This document shows positions 12,618 to 21,684 of a stretch of 64,000 nt of DNA, in pieces; positions within the stretch are counted from its first letter, which is position 1, and each line of letters begins with the position of its first letter. The notes under the pieces are model-generated. The model saw only the letters and a program-made list of their open reading frames with translations. It did not search any database and was not told the DNA's origin. The position numbers and the translations under genes are program-made. Origin of the DNA: Begonia masoniana (Eukaryota > Streptophyta > Magnoliopsida > Cucurbitales > Begoniaceae); NCBI GenBank assembly GCA_022432975.1, contig CM039515.1:19409554-19473553 (forward strand). The letters are read 5' to 3'.

Positions 12618-12838
12618 CTATATTATGCATAACCGGACCATTAACCATAAACTTCAACAAAACTAAGGGATAACTAATCTAAACTCGTTAACTAACGTAA
12701 ATGGTTACCTTTAAAGGAGAAAATGGGAGAAAACAGAAGAAGACAAAGTTTGGAGATCGTCGCACGTCGTCTAGAAGAGAGAAAACAGAAAAGAGAGGAA
12801 AAATGAGAGTTTTACGTAGAAGAGAAGAGAAGAGAAGA

Positions 12839-15072
12839 TGTAGTACCCGGTTTCAATTAAATCGAATTTAACTTATCAATTAATGATGTGAAAATTCATG
12901 GAAGAATTGGGAGAGTTATTGGTTAGGTTAAAGAGTGACTAAGCAAGGGCATTTATGTAAATTTGGCAAGTTAAAAGTAGATAACCTATTTAAGGGAAGG
13001 GGTTTAGAGATTTATGCACTGTAGCTGCCACTGTTTTATCATTTATTCCTTTTCGGTGTCCAGCTCAAGCTCAACGGAGCTCTCGACGAATCTTCCACCA
13101 GACTCTTCTTCCATCTAAGTAAGTTTTTCCCTATTTCTTATATTTTAGCAGTCTGATAACCGAGGGAGTCCAATGCGAGGGTTTCAAAGATGCTATAGAT
13201 GAGTGTCGATTTCAGTTTAATGCAGTATCGGAAATGCATTATGACCAGAGTTCTCAATTAGTTTCCTTAGGTCTCTGGTTGAATAGGATGAAGTTTAGTG
13301 AAGGTTTAATTAATGATCGGTTTATGGATTTAGGTTCGAGCTAATTCCCGGAGGAGATTTCAACCAAACCATCCAGAAGACCAGGTAAGTAAAGTATACA
13401 TGTTCCTTCGGGCCTACATCACAAAACAGTAGGGTTATGTATTTTGGAAATGGTTTTGTATGTCATGCATCGTGTTTTTGAAAGATTACGAAAATGAATT
13501 TCCATGTAAGAACGATAAGGTATGAACTGAATGTGACAGATCAGCTATTAAGGGAATTCATCCGCCCCTTAATCGAGTAGAGGATGTATAATATTGGGAG
13601 AATTGATCCTACTCCCAAGGGAACATAGGGATCATATCAGCTATTAAGGAAATTCATCCGCCCCTTAATCGAGTAGAGGATGTATAACATTGGGAAAATT
13701 GATCCACTTTCCAAGGGAACCGAGGGATCAGATCAACTTATGAACGTATGTGAATGCAACTGAGATGAGAAAGTAGAAATTGCATGTTTAGGAATTTTAT
13801 GTTTCAGCATTTCATTTCATTACTACTTTACTTACTTAGCATTAGGCTAATATATGAGTTTTGTGATGTAGGTGAAGAAGTGACAGCAAGTGAATCCTCT
13901 GAGTTCATTGAGGGATAGGATGGTGGGGGAGCACACTCATGCCACGGATCTAGTACTTGATGAGGCGGGTTAACTGATGTCAATTGGTGAGAAAGTCTAG
14001 TTGACAGTGTTTCAATTTAAACTTGTTGAGTTTTCATAACAGTAGTGATTTCAACGTTTTGAATACGTTTTTGAGTTTCCTCTTCTGATAATAGTGTTCT
14101 GTTTGGATATAGTGTTGGCACTCACTGGATTTTAGTAATGTAATGGTTTAAATGTTTTGAACGGTCTCAGTGAAGTGAGTAAATCCTTTTCGGTATTTAG
14201 AGTTGTGTTTGTATACCAAAGAGTAGATGAAATGTGGTTCTGTTCTCTATCGTTAGATGAAGTCTATCGGCAGAGGTTGAGTTGTTGTTCTGTTGTCTAT
14301 CGGAAGATGTCTTCAGTGGAAGCCATCGGATGATATAGAACAAAATTTGTCGTTTAGTGATCGGTATATGTAGCTTGTTTTATCGAAAGATGTTGTTTTG
14401 TTCACTATCGGTAGACAAAGTCTATCGGTAGATGTCGGGTTATAGTTATGTGTCTATCAGAAGGTGTAGGTTTAAGTCCATCGGATGATGTCTCAGTAAA
14501 CTGATCGACAGATGCGTGCTGACGTCATCGGTAGTTGTAGAAAAACTTTTGTCGTTTAGTCACCGGTGGATGTAGAGCAAAGTCGATCGAATGAAGGAAA
14601 TCATCTGGATGACGTCATCAGAAGATGTAGAGTGCATTTTGTCGTTCAGTGACCGGTGGATGCCTTGTGTAGATCCACCGGATGATGCAGAAAGTCTTTT
14701 TCGTTTAGTGACCGGTGGATGTCGTGTGTAAATCCATCGGATGATGTAGAGAGCACTTTGTCGTTTTGCCACCGGATGATGTTTTCCATTTTCCGCTCAA
14801 GCCCCTTTTTGTTGACTTTGTCCAGCGGGCGATGCGTTTGACTTTTGAAACTTATGAAGTATACTGCGATTTAATTCTTTATTCCTTTTGCCGATTATTC
14901 CTCAAAATTCCAACTGAGTATTCAAGCATTGTATAATAGCTTTGTTTAACTTTATTTTTACTTAAACGATTTCCGCTGCAAGTTTTCAAAAAAAAAAGAA
15001 ATACGGTTGAAATTTTTAGTCATGTACGGGCATGGTGTGACAAACCGGGTTAAGATAACTCGGGGCGTTACA
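12839..15072 (+). mobile_element. Solo LTR, gypsy family 'S' (2234 bp)
   Basis: It starts TGTAGTACCC, ends GGGGCGTTACA, and is flanked by the perfect 5-bp duplication GAAGA (12834-12838, 15073-15077). It sits inside the 5' LTR of element 1, interrupting an AGAAG-rich tract that is intact in the 3' LTR at about 5165. There is no internal region or primer site, so it arose by LTR-LTR recombination. It contains repeated ACCGG(T/A)(G/T)GATG units (14240-14790) and the split-exon architecture (exon 13334-13384, donor 13385, acceptor 13871). Confidence 0.93.
13334..13871 (+). other. Predicted LTR mini-exon and intron (solo LTR family S)
   Basis: Acceptor TGGATTTAG|GTTCGAGC opens a 51-nt exon ending GACCAG|GTAAGTAAAG. 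About 20 nt later comes GGGCCTACATCAC, then TTACTTAGCATTAGGCT and an acceptor TGATGTAG|GTG at 13871, giving a 487-nt intron. A further donor-like AA|GTAAGTTT lies at 13119. Downstream of the acceptor one frame ends in acidic residues (SSEFIEG, stop). Confidence 0.5.
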
Positions 15073-15364
15073 GAAGAGAAGAGAGGAAGAGAAAGAGAAA
15101 GCTTGGCTTCTTCTTCCACAAGCATGGAGAAGTGGCATTCCCTCATTGGCTCCCTCCCAACCACCTTAATTGTCTTCCCAATTTGCCCCTCCATTGGTTT
15201 CTAACTAATTCGCTATTTAGCTCGTCAATTCAGTTTCTCCGAAATTCCCTTTTTCCACTAAACATTCAAACAAATTCCAATAAAATATTCATTATATTAA
15301 TATCAAATTAATCCCGTTTAATACTTCAAGGGATAATTACATAGCCAAAATGCCGGGTATTACA

Positions 15365-15565
15365 GCTACTTGAAGTCTCTGTGTCCACATCTTCTGAAGT
15401 TGGCTCCCATGTGAAATCCACAATGGGGTCAAAACCTGCAAAAAGAGAAAAGTCATTAGAAAATTGATTAATTAAATTATGGACCCTTGTTTGAGATCTC
15501 GTGATGGGCCTCCTTGGTATGTCAGGTTTCAACACATTTGATGGGACATAGGTACAATTCAACAC
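15365..15565 (-). pseudogene. C-terminal fragment of a gypsy polyprotein interrupted by element 1
   Basis: The minus-strand frame contains 'RRPITRSQTRVHNLINQF', a basic ITRS motif commonly seen near the end of plant gypsy polyproteins, followed by an acidic tail (FTWEPTSEDVDTETSS). Across the target duplication the frame continues into 3390-3425 and stops there. Element 1 therefore inserted close to the 3' end of this older coding region. No catalytic domain is visible. Confidence 0.5.
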
Positions 15566-15714
15566 ATTTCCCTCTTATCTTTTTGTCATTCTTTTTTAAT
15601 ATAGTTTTCATTATGTGCAGGAATCTGCGACAGGTAGGCGCGACCGAACAACAATTAGTGACTGTAGTAATTTCGCTCCAGGGTCTCTTTTTTAAATTTT
15701 ATTAATAAATAAAA

Positions 15715-16040
15715 ATAAAAATTTTATATAAAAAGATAAATAATTATAATTTGAAATATCTTCAGGCTGTAATTTGTTATATCGGTTTATTCGGACTATA
15801 AGGATATCGCAAAATTTAATGCTTGCAAGAAAGGTTTGAGTACTCCACTATTTTCATAATCTAACGATTTTAGATAGGCAGTTAAAATCGTTAGATTATG
15901 AAAATAGTGGAGTACTCAAACCTGTCTTGCAAGCATTAAGCTTTGCGATGTCTTTCTGGTCCAAAGAATGCGATATAACAAATTACAACCGGAAGATATT
16001 TCAAATTATAATTATTTATTTTTTTATATAAAATTTTTTA
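15715..16040. mobile_element. Long foldback (snap-back) element, about 158-bp arms
   Basis: Positions 15715-15873 and 15884-16040 are reverse complements, roughly 90% matched by eye, around a loop of about 10 bases (GATAGGCAGT). Matching blocks include TTTGAAATATCTTC, ATGCTTGCAAG and GTTTGAGTACTCCACTATTTT. The ends are AT-rich. No clear target duplication was found. A transcript would form one long hairpin, as seen for MITEs that feed small-RNA pathways. Confidence 0.75.
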
Positions 16041-16119
16041 TGTTAGGTTAGTCTAAGAGTATTTATTTATTATTAGTTATTCAAATTATAATTATTTATT
16101 TGTTTCAGTATATTTAAAT

Positions 16120-16721
16120 AGTTAAATCTAAAAAAAAAAGCTCAAAGTATTGATTTGGTTTCACAAATGGCTCAAAGTATTAATTTATCTTCTCGTGATG
16201 TGGAAAACATGTGGTAAAAATTTAAAGTGAATTGAATATCGTTTGATATTTTTTTTAATTAATCTTAATTCCTTATTCACTTTATAAAATAATTTTTAAA
16301 AAATAACAAACGATATTCAATTCACTTTAAATTTTTACCACATATTTTTCTCGTCATGAGAAGATAATATAAAAATATTCGTGATTTTCTAACACTTGTA
16401 TGATTTATTATAATTATTTTATAAAATAATTAAATTAAATTATAATAAATCATACAAGTGGTAGAAAATCACGAACATGTTATTATCTTCCCATGATGTA
16501 GGAAACCTGTGTTCAAAATTTCAAGTAAATTGAATATTGTTTGATATTTTTTAAAAATTAATCTTAGTGCCATGTAGGCACAAGTAGAACAGGAATGGTC
16601 GACCGCCTGGTCGTTTTTTCCACATTTTTGATACTTTAATCCTTTTTTTTGTTTGATTTCATACTTTGAGCCCTCTTTGAAACGAAGTCAATACTTTGAG
16701 ACTTTTTTTAGATTTAACCCT
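16120..16721. mobile_element. MULE-type MITE (602 bp, 9-bp TSD)
   Basis: The terminal inverted repeats read AG(GG)TTAAATCTAAAAAAA..CTCAAAGTATTGA at both ends. The 9-bp duplication TATTTAAAT lies at 16111-16119 and 16722-16730, which is the Mutator-superfamily hallmark. The interior is a set of nested inverted repeats (for example AACGATATTCAATTCACTTT and AATCATACAAGTG) with no coding capacity. It is non-autonomous. Confidence 0.85.
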
Positions 16722-16730
16722 TATTTAAAT

Positions 16731-17104
16731 GCAAACTTTTTTTTTTAAGAAAATGGACAGAGTTTCATTTGTTTTACGACTCCTCCATAGCTATTTTCAC
16801 ACAGTTCCTACAAAATCAAATCACAAATATATAGCAAACAACCAGATTGCGTATAAATACTATACATCAAGATATAAAATTAAAGTACATCAAATTTACA
16901 AATGACAAGTTAAATCCATAAAATGAAATACAACATATCAACTATACTATGCAGGAGGGACATTGTTGTCATCAGTGTCTTCGCCCTCTAATCGCCAACA
17001 CTCGAAGGAGTTTGCAAGCCGTGTCTGCACCAATTTGATCTTAGTCCAGCTCTGCTCCCACCTTTGCTCCATCTTGTCTCACCTCTGCTCCCACGGACTA
17101 GCAT
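16731..17104. other. No gene recognised; AT-rich flank
   Basis: This is AT-rich sequence downstream of the broken Transposase_32-like gene. I see no domain, RNA gene or repeat structure. Confidence 0.6.
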
Positions 17105-18037
17105 CTAGGGGGTACAATGGCGGTGGCGGTGGCGGTCCTCGGTGGTGGTGGCATCTTCCATCGAAACATCTCGAGATGTGAAGGCTCCGAGATCCCCCAT
17201 GATGATCCAAGACCCGTCGACTTCGAATAGGCCCATCTGAGTCAAATGGATCTTGTCAAATACATGACGGATCTGTGTGATCTCATCTGCTCTCCTCAAA
17301 TGGGAACCTGAAACTGACAACGCTGCACAATCTTCCAAATCAAAGTGCCAAACGGCATATTCTTATTCTTTGTTCGCCAGACCTCAAGCATGTGAACTAT
17401 AATCAAGTGCCCCGGGTCGAACATCGTGAAGCTGTAGAGTTTCTCCATGATGTAGAGATCTATCCAGCTGACGAAATCTCTGTGCCATTCCCTCGGCATG
17501 ATGGTGTGGCTGATCAAGTTGTGCACCACCTGAGCTTTGACGTTGAGATCCTTCGATCTCGGCTTCACGAACCCTGCAATGCCCGAGTTGCGGTAGATTT
17601 GCCTAAAAAACTCTAATCCCTCTTCTGTTTTGGAAAAATCACACTCTCGGGAGCTGTGATTGTATCTTTCTGCCTCATCGATCCCAAATCCCAGCAATTC
17701 GTTGATAACAGCTGGAGAGACGGCAATTTCTGTACTGAATATGTATGTCTTAAAGCACCCGGACCTCCCGGTACTCTACAAGTTGGCATAAAATAGGCGA
17801 CCAACTCTGTCGCAGCTGTCACCCTTCATGCAAGGCGATGTTGTCAAACATATTCTTGATCTCCAAAGACTCCCAACTGCTAAAGTTGGTAGTCTTGCCA
17901 TAAATGATCGAGCGGATTCTCATATCCCGCTCGTACTGCTTCTGGCACATCTGGTTACAAAATTCCATGGACAAAAAACCAGAAGGCAGTTGCGGCACTT
18001 GATCCGGTGCCGTGTTTGATGGGCCCTCTTGTGCCAT
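17105..18037 (-). pseudogene. Transposase_32-like ('putative plant transposon protein') pseudogene
   Basis: Frames from 18037 down give 'MAQEGPSNTAPDQVPQLPSG', then 'SLEIKNMFDNIALHEG', then (shifted) 'DRVGRLFYANL', and the main piece 17296-17697 with 'KPRSKDLNVKAQVVHNLISH', 'IMPREWHRDFVSWIDLYIM' and 'FDPGHLIIVHM'. The order matches the better kept copy at 46661-47960 ('VRMFYANLEQ', 'KAKDLNVRARLIHHM', 'LLPRDGHKDHISGMNLYVL'). The (V/A)HNLISH..LPR.WH..(V/I)SW layout resembles PF20167, a domain of unknown activity found in plant repeats. At least two frameshifts and an in-frame stop (FYANL, stop) disable it. Confidence 0.65.
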
Positions 18038-18267
18038 CTAGTGACCCTTTCGACCAATAAAAATTATTGGGGCCATTTTTGAGTTTTAAGGTTTTTTGGG
18101 ATTTTCGAATTTTTGGGGTTTTTGGGATTTTCGGTGAGAAAACGCAGATTTGGGGATTTTCAGTGCAAAAATACCCCAAATTTTGTTATTTTTGAGAAAA
18201 AAACACCGATTTTTTCCGAAAAAACCCTCGAATTTTTGCGATAACTCTCGGTTTTGGGGTTGACCAC

Positions 18268-18490
18268 CACCGTTGTGTTCTAAGAACGGTTTGCCGCGTC
18301 TAAGACGCGACAAAACGTTCTTAGAACATTCATCTGATGCCCACGTGCTTGTCACGTGGGCGCGAGGGGTGCTTTGGAGGGTGGAGACCCCCCGCCCTCC
18401 ACGTGCATCACACAGGGAGAACACCCCGATAAAACGGGGAACCGTTGTAAGAGAACGGTCCCCCGTTCTATGCGTAAAATTTAGAACGGG
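18268..18490. other. Cluster of strong inverted repeats (hairpins)
   Basis: Three perfect or near-perfect inverted repeats lie within about 220 bp. First, GTTCTAAGAACG with CGTTCTTAGAAC as the outer arms of a roughly 51-bp palindrome whose mismatches become G-U pairs. Second, GCCCACGTG with CACGTGGGC and a 5-base loop. Third, AACGGGGAACCGTT with AACGGTCCCCCGTT. The GC content is far above that of the neighbours. The function is unknown. Confidence 0.7.
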
Positions 18491-18590
18491 GGTTATCGGT
18501 TTGCCGCCAGGAGTTATTTTGATACTTTTTTCGATAGTTTAAGGTGTTTTTTGGGATAAACGTACTCTAGAGTTTTTGAAGATTTTCGAA
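18490..18590 (+). repeat. Left copy of the 100-bp direct repeat flanking the 26-bp satellite
   Basis: It begins GGGTTATCGGTTTGCCGCC and ends near GTTTTTGAAGATTTT. The partner is at 19584-19684, differing by a few homopolymer-length changes. Confidence 0.9.
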
Positions 18591-19583
18591 TTTTTGGGGT
18601 TTTTGGGATTTTCGAATTTTTGGGGTTTTTGGGATTTTCGAATTTTTGGGGTTTTTGGGATTTTCGAATTTTTGGGGTTTTTGGGATTTTCGAATTTTTG
18701 GGGTTTTTGGGATTTTCGAATTTTTGGGGTTTTTGGGATTTTCGAATTTTTGGGGTTTTTGGGATTTTCGAATTTTTGGGGTTTTTGGGATTTTCGAATT
18801 TTTGGGGTTTTTGGGATTTTCGAATTTTTGGGGTTTTTGGGATTTTCGAATTTTTGGGGTTTTTGGGATTTTCGAATTTTTGGGGTTTTTGGGATTTTCG
18901 AATTTTTGGGGTTTTTGGGATTTTCGAATTTTTGGGGTTTTTGGGATTTTCGAATTTTTGGGGTTTTTGGGATTTTCGAATTTTTGGGGTTTTTGGGATT
19001 TTCGAATTTTTGGGGTTTTTGGGATTTTCGAATTTTTGGGGTTTTTGGGATTTTCGAATTTTTGGGGTTTTTGGGATTTTCGAATTTTTGGGGTTTTTGG
19101 GATTTTCGAATTTTTGGGGTTTTTGGGATTTTCGAATTTTTGGGGTTTTTGGGATTTTCGAATTTTTGGGGTTTTTGGGATTTTCGAATTTTTGGGGTTT
19201 TTGGGATTTTCGAATTTTTGGGGTTTTTGGGATTTTCGAATTTTTGGGGTTTTTGGGATTTTCGAATTTTTGGGGTTTTTGGGATTTTCGAATTTTTGGG
19301 GTTTTTGGGATTTTCGAATTTTTGGGGTTTTTGGGATTTTCGAATTTTTGGGGTTTTTGGGATTTTCGAATTTTTGGGGTTTTTGGGATTTTCGAATTTT
19401 TGGGGTTTTTGGGATTTTCGAATTTTTGGGGTTTTTGGGATTTTCGAATTTTTGGGGTTTTTGGGATTTTCGAATTTTTGGGGTTTTTGGGATTTTCGAA
19501 TTTTTGGGGTTTTTGGGATTTTCGAATTTTTGGGGTTTTTGGGATTTTCGAATTTTTGGGGTTTTTGGGATTTTCGAATTTTC
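18581..19583. repeat. 26-bp satellite, about 39 near-perfect copies
   Basis: The unit is AATTTTTGGGGTTTTTGGGATTTTCG. 26 is not a multiple of 3 and there are no stops, so several long frames on both strands (FGVFGIFEFLGFLGFSNF-type, NPKNSKIPKTPKIRKSQ-type) are artefacts. Two earlier units occur at about 18093-18142 outside the array and may be the seed. One strand is G/T-rich with regular GGGG and GGG runs. Confidence 0.97.
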
Positions 19584-19684
19584 GGGTTATCGGTTTGCCG
19601 CCAGGAGTTATTTTGATACTTTTTCGATAGTTTAAGGTTTTTTTTTTGGATAAACGTACTCTGAGAGTTTTTTGAAGATTTGAC
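19584..19684 (+). repeat. Right copy of the 100-bp direct repeat flanking the satellite
   Basis: It starts GGGTTATCGGTTTGCCGCC and continues to GAAGATTTG, matching 18490-18590. The satellite begins where the left copy reaches GATTTT. Confidence 0.9.
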
Positions 19685-19984
19685 CAAAGTACGAGGGTTA
19701 AAATGTATTTAACCCTTTTAATTATTCAAGAAATACTGTGGGTGGCCTTTTTGTTGTTGAAGATCATATGTTTGTTTGCTTAAAAAGAGAGTTTATTAAT
19801 AAATAAACACTAAAAAATGATTTGTATTGGGAGATTAATATTGAATCAAAGATATGAATCTTGTTTGATTATTTGAAAAATATTGGTGGTGTTTTTGAAA
19901 TTCATAAACTACTACTTGAAGCTCCTCATCTTATCATAATCTTCAAGGTTTTCTAGTCCTACTCTAATTCACTCTCTCAATTCC

Positions 19985-19993
19985 TATAAATTA
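19985..19993 (+). promoter_or_regulatory. TATA box of alpha B3 gene, copy A
   Basis: TATAAATTA lies 47 bases before the ATG at 20041 and is conserved at the same place in copy B (TATAAATTA at about 41167). Confidence 0.6.
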
Positions 19994-20244
19994 AGGCAGA
20001 CTTTTTTGGATCCATCAAAGAGTTCTCTGGAGCCACTGCAATGGATGCCACTACGTCAGAGGGATTGCCATTGATGATCGAACCTATCTCAAGTTTTGTT
20101 CCACCACCGGAACTCTTCGCCCGTCAAGTGTACGATTCACACCCGAGCCTCCCTCCGAAGAAGAGATTCCGAGGACTGTCCACCCTCTTTGACCAGAAGC
20201 CGGAATCGAAGAAGAAGAGGAAGCCAAAGCCATCGCCATCGCAA

Positions 20245-20486
20245 GGAGATTCCTCAGTCCAAACAACGTTCCGGGTACGAAAACCATGAGAGGATGGAGT
20301 TTTGGTGATCGACCCGCGGCTAGAAGAACTGAAGCTGTGTCTGAAAAGGTGGAAGATGAGAAACAACTTCATCTGTAATTTGACAGAAAACTGGAATACT
20401 GTAGTGAAGGAAAATACGCTGGAGGCCGGCGACACAATTCAGCTGTGGGTTTTCGGGTGGAGGAGAGAGGAAGAAGAGGGCTTTCG
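20245..20486 (+). repeat. Displaced duplicate of the B3 C-terminal exon segment
   Basis: This matches 21165-21405 almost base for base (ACGTTCCGGGTACGAAAACC to GAAGAGGGCTTTC). It differs mainly by one-base length changes in short runs. It sits between two GCCATC units and the long GCCATC tract, as if copied in by template switching or created by misassembly. Confidence 0.9.
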
Positions 20487-20490
20487 AATC

Positions 20491-20988
20491 GCCATCGCCA
20501 TCGCCATCGCCATCGCCATCGCCATCGCCATCGCCATCGCCATCGCCATCGCCATCGCCATCGCCATCGCCATCGCCATCGCCATCGCCATCGCCATCGC
20601 CATCGCCATCGCCATCGCCATCGCCATCGCCATCGCCATCGCCATCGCCATCGCCATCGCCATCGCCATCGCCATCGCCATCGCCATCGCCATCGCCATC
20701 GCCATCGCCATCGCCATCGCCATCGCCATCGCCATCGCCATCGCCATCGCCATCGCCATCGCCATCGCCATCGCCATCGCCATCGCCATCGCCATCGCCA
20801 TCGCCATCGCCATCGCCATCGCCATCGCCATCGCCATCGCCATCGCCATCGCCATCGCCATCGCCATCGCCATCGCCATCGCCATCGCCATCGCCATCGC
20901 CATCGCCATCGCCATCGCCATCGCCATCGCCATCGCCATCGCCATCGCCATCGCCATCGCCATCGCCATCGCCATCGCCATCGCCATC
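20491..20988. repeat. (GCCATC)83 hexanucleotide tract
   Basis: 498 bp with no interruption that I can see. Copy B has only about four units at the equivalent place (41414-41440). The three frames per strand read Ile-Ala, Pro-Ser and His-Arg on the plus strand, and Met-Ala, Arg-Trp and Asp-Gly on the minus strand. Confidence 0.98.
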
Positions 20989-21537
20989 GAGCGGCCGATG
21001 GCGGAATCATTGGCAGAGAAGATAAGAGGAATGAGTGGGGAGAGGGTGCAATTAGTTATACAAAAACAGCTTAGGAAAACTGATATCTCCACTGCACACT
21101 CTCGCCTCTCCATTCCCAGCACCAAAAACAAAAACAAAATAGAATTTCTCTCCGAAACCGAGAAGGAGATTCTCAGTCAACACGTTCCGGGTACGAAAAC
21201 CATGAGAGGATTGGAGGTTTTGGTGATCGACCCGCGGCTAGAAGAACTGAAGCTGTGTCTGAAAAGGTGGAAGATGAGAAACAACTTCATCTGTAATTTG
21301 ACAGAAAACTGGAATACTGTAGTGAAGGAAAATACGCTGGAGGCCGGCGACACAATTCAGCTGTGGGTTTTTCGGGTGGAGGAGAGAGGAAGAAGAGGGC
21401 TTTCTGATCTTTGCTTTGCTTTGGTGAAGCTTGAGCAGGATAACAATGGCGGCGCTGCTGTTAACGATTCAAGCACCAGTACGATCACTGCCCGCCACTC
21501 TTTTGTTAATGTATCTACTGTTCATGGTTTCTCCTAG

Positions 21538-21653
21538 TTCGGGTTGTACTTCTTAGTTACTTTCTATCTCATTTGTTTCTTATCGATATACATGTAAACG
21601 TCTATCAGATGAACATACAGAACACAGAAATCGTTTTCATTTTGCAGACATTT

Positions 21654-21684
<31 letters not shown>

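Larger units (their letters stand above)
3426..15364 (-). mobile_element. Tekay-type chromovirus (Ty3/gypsy), decayed, complete ends ('element 1')
   Basis: A perfect 5-bp target duplication GCTAC flanks it (3421-3425 and 15365-15369). On the minus strand the order is 5' LTR, tRNA-iMet primer site, gag, protease, RT, RNase H, integrase, chromodomain, polypurine tract, 3' LTR. That order and the chromodomain wording (VKVLWRN) place it in the Tekay/Del group. Many stops and frameshifts break the polyprotein. The left terminal TG is mutated to TA. The 5' LTR is about 1 kb longer than the 3' LTR because of a minisatellite and also carries a nested solo LTR. The two LTRs are clearly diverged, so this is an old insertion. 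Confidence 0.93.
10046..15364 (-). repeat. 5' LTR of element 1 (about 3080 bp, split by a solo LTR)
   Basis: It runs TGTGACGACCCC to GGGTATTACA. Without the nested insert (12839-15072 plus one GAAGA copy) it is about 3080 bp against 2036 bp for its partner. The difference is nearly all minisatellite expansion. It retains the CAG|GTAAGT donor site (12564 on the minus strand) that the 3' LTR lost. Confidence 0.9.
20041..21537 (+). pseudogene. B3/DUF313-type transcription factor, copy A alpha, rearranged
   Basis: The N-terminus (20041-20237, MDATTSEGLPLMIEP.. to a basic KKKRKPKPSPS tail, a likely nuclear signal) starts at an ATG with a TATA box upstream and equals copy B. It then runs into a misplaced duplicate of the B3 C-terminal third and stops at 20287-20289. 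A second frame (20302-21537) reads that duplicate, then (Ile-Ala)n from the GCCATC tract, then a complete B3/DUF313 domain (about 21000-21420: 'GERVQLVIQKQLRKTDI', 'RLSIPSTKNK', 'VLVIDPRLEEL', '[19 protein letters not shown]'). The domain is of a nuclear DNA-binding type known from eudicots. The normal Pro-Ser linker frame of copy B is lost and a linker segment (KYKKKPLIGE) is deleted. If translated, the IA protein would be aberrant. Confidence 0.8.

Noticed and set aside
17105..17160. GGCGGTGGCGGTGGCGGT as a glycine-rich coding start
   Set aside because: It is a short microsatellite at the 3' end of the Transposase_32-like pseudogene. The Gly frame has no continuing domain.
18539..19687. Long frames rich in Phe/Gly/Trp or Lys/Pro/Asn over the 26-bp satellite
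   Set aside because: Same cause: a 26-bp stop-free unit read in several frames on both strands.
20369..21137. Met-Ala, Arg-Trp and His-Arg dipeptide repeat proteins
   Set aside because: Shadow frames of the GCCATC tract. Only the Ile-Ala frame joins the B3 domain, and even that is an aberrant fusion.
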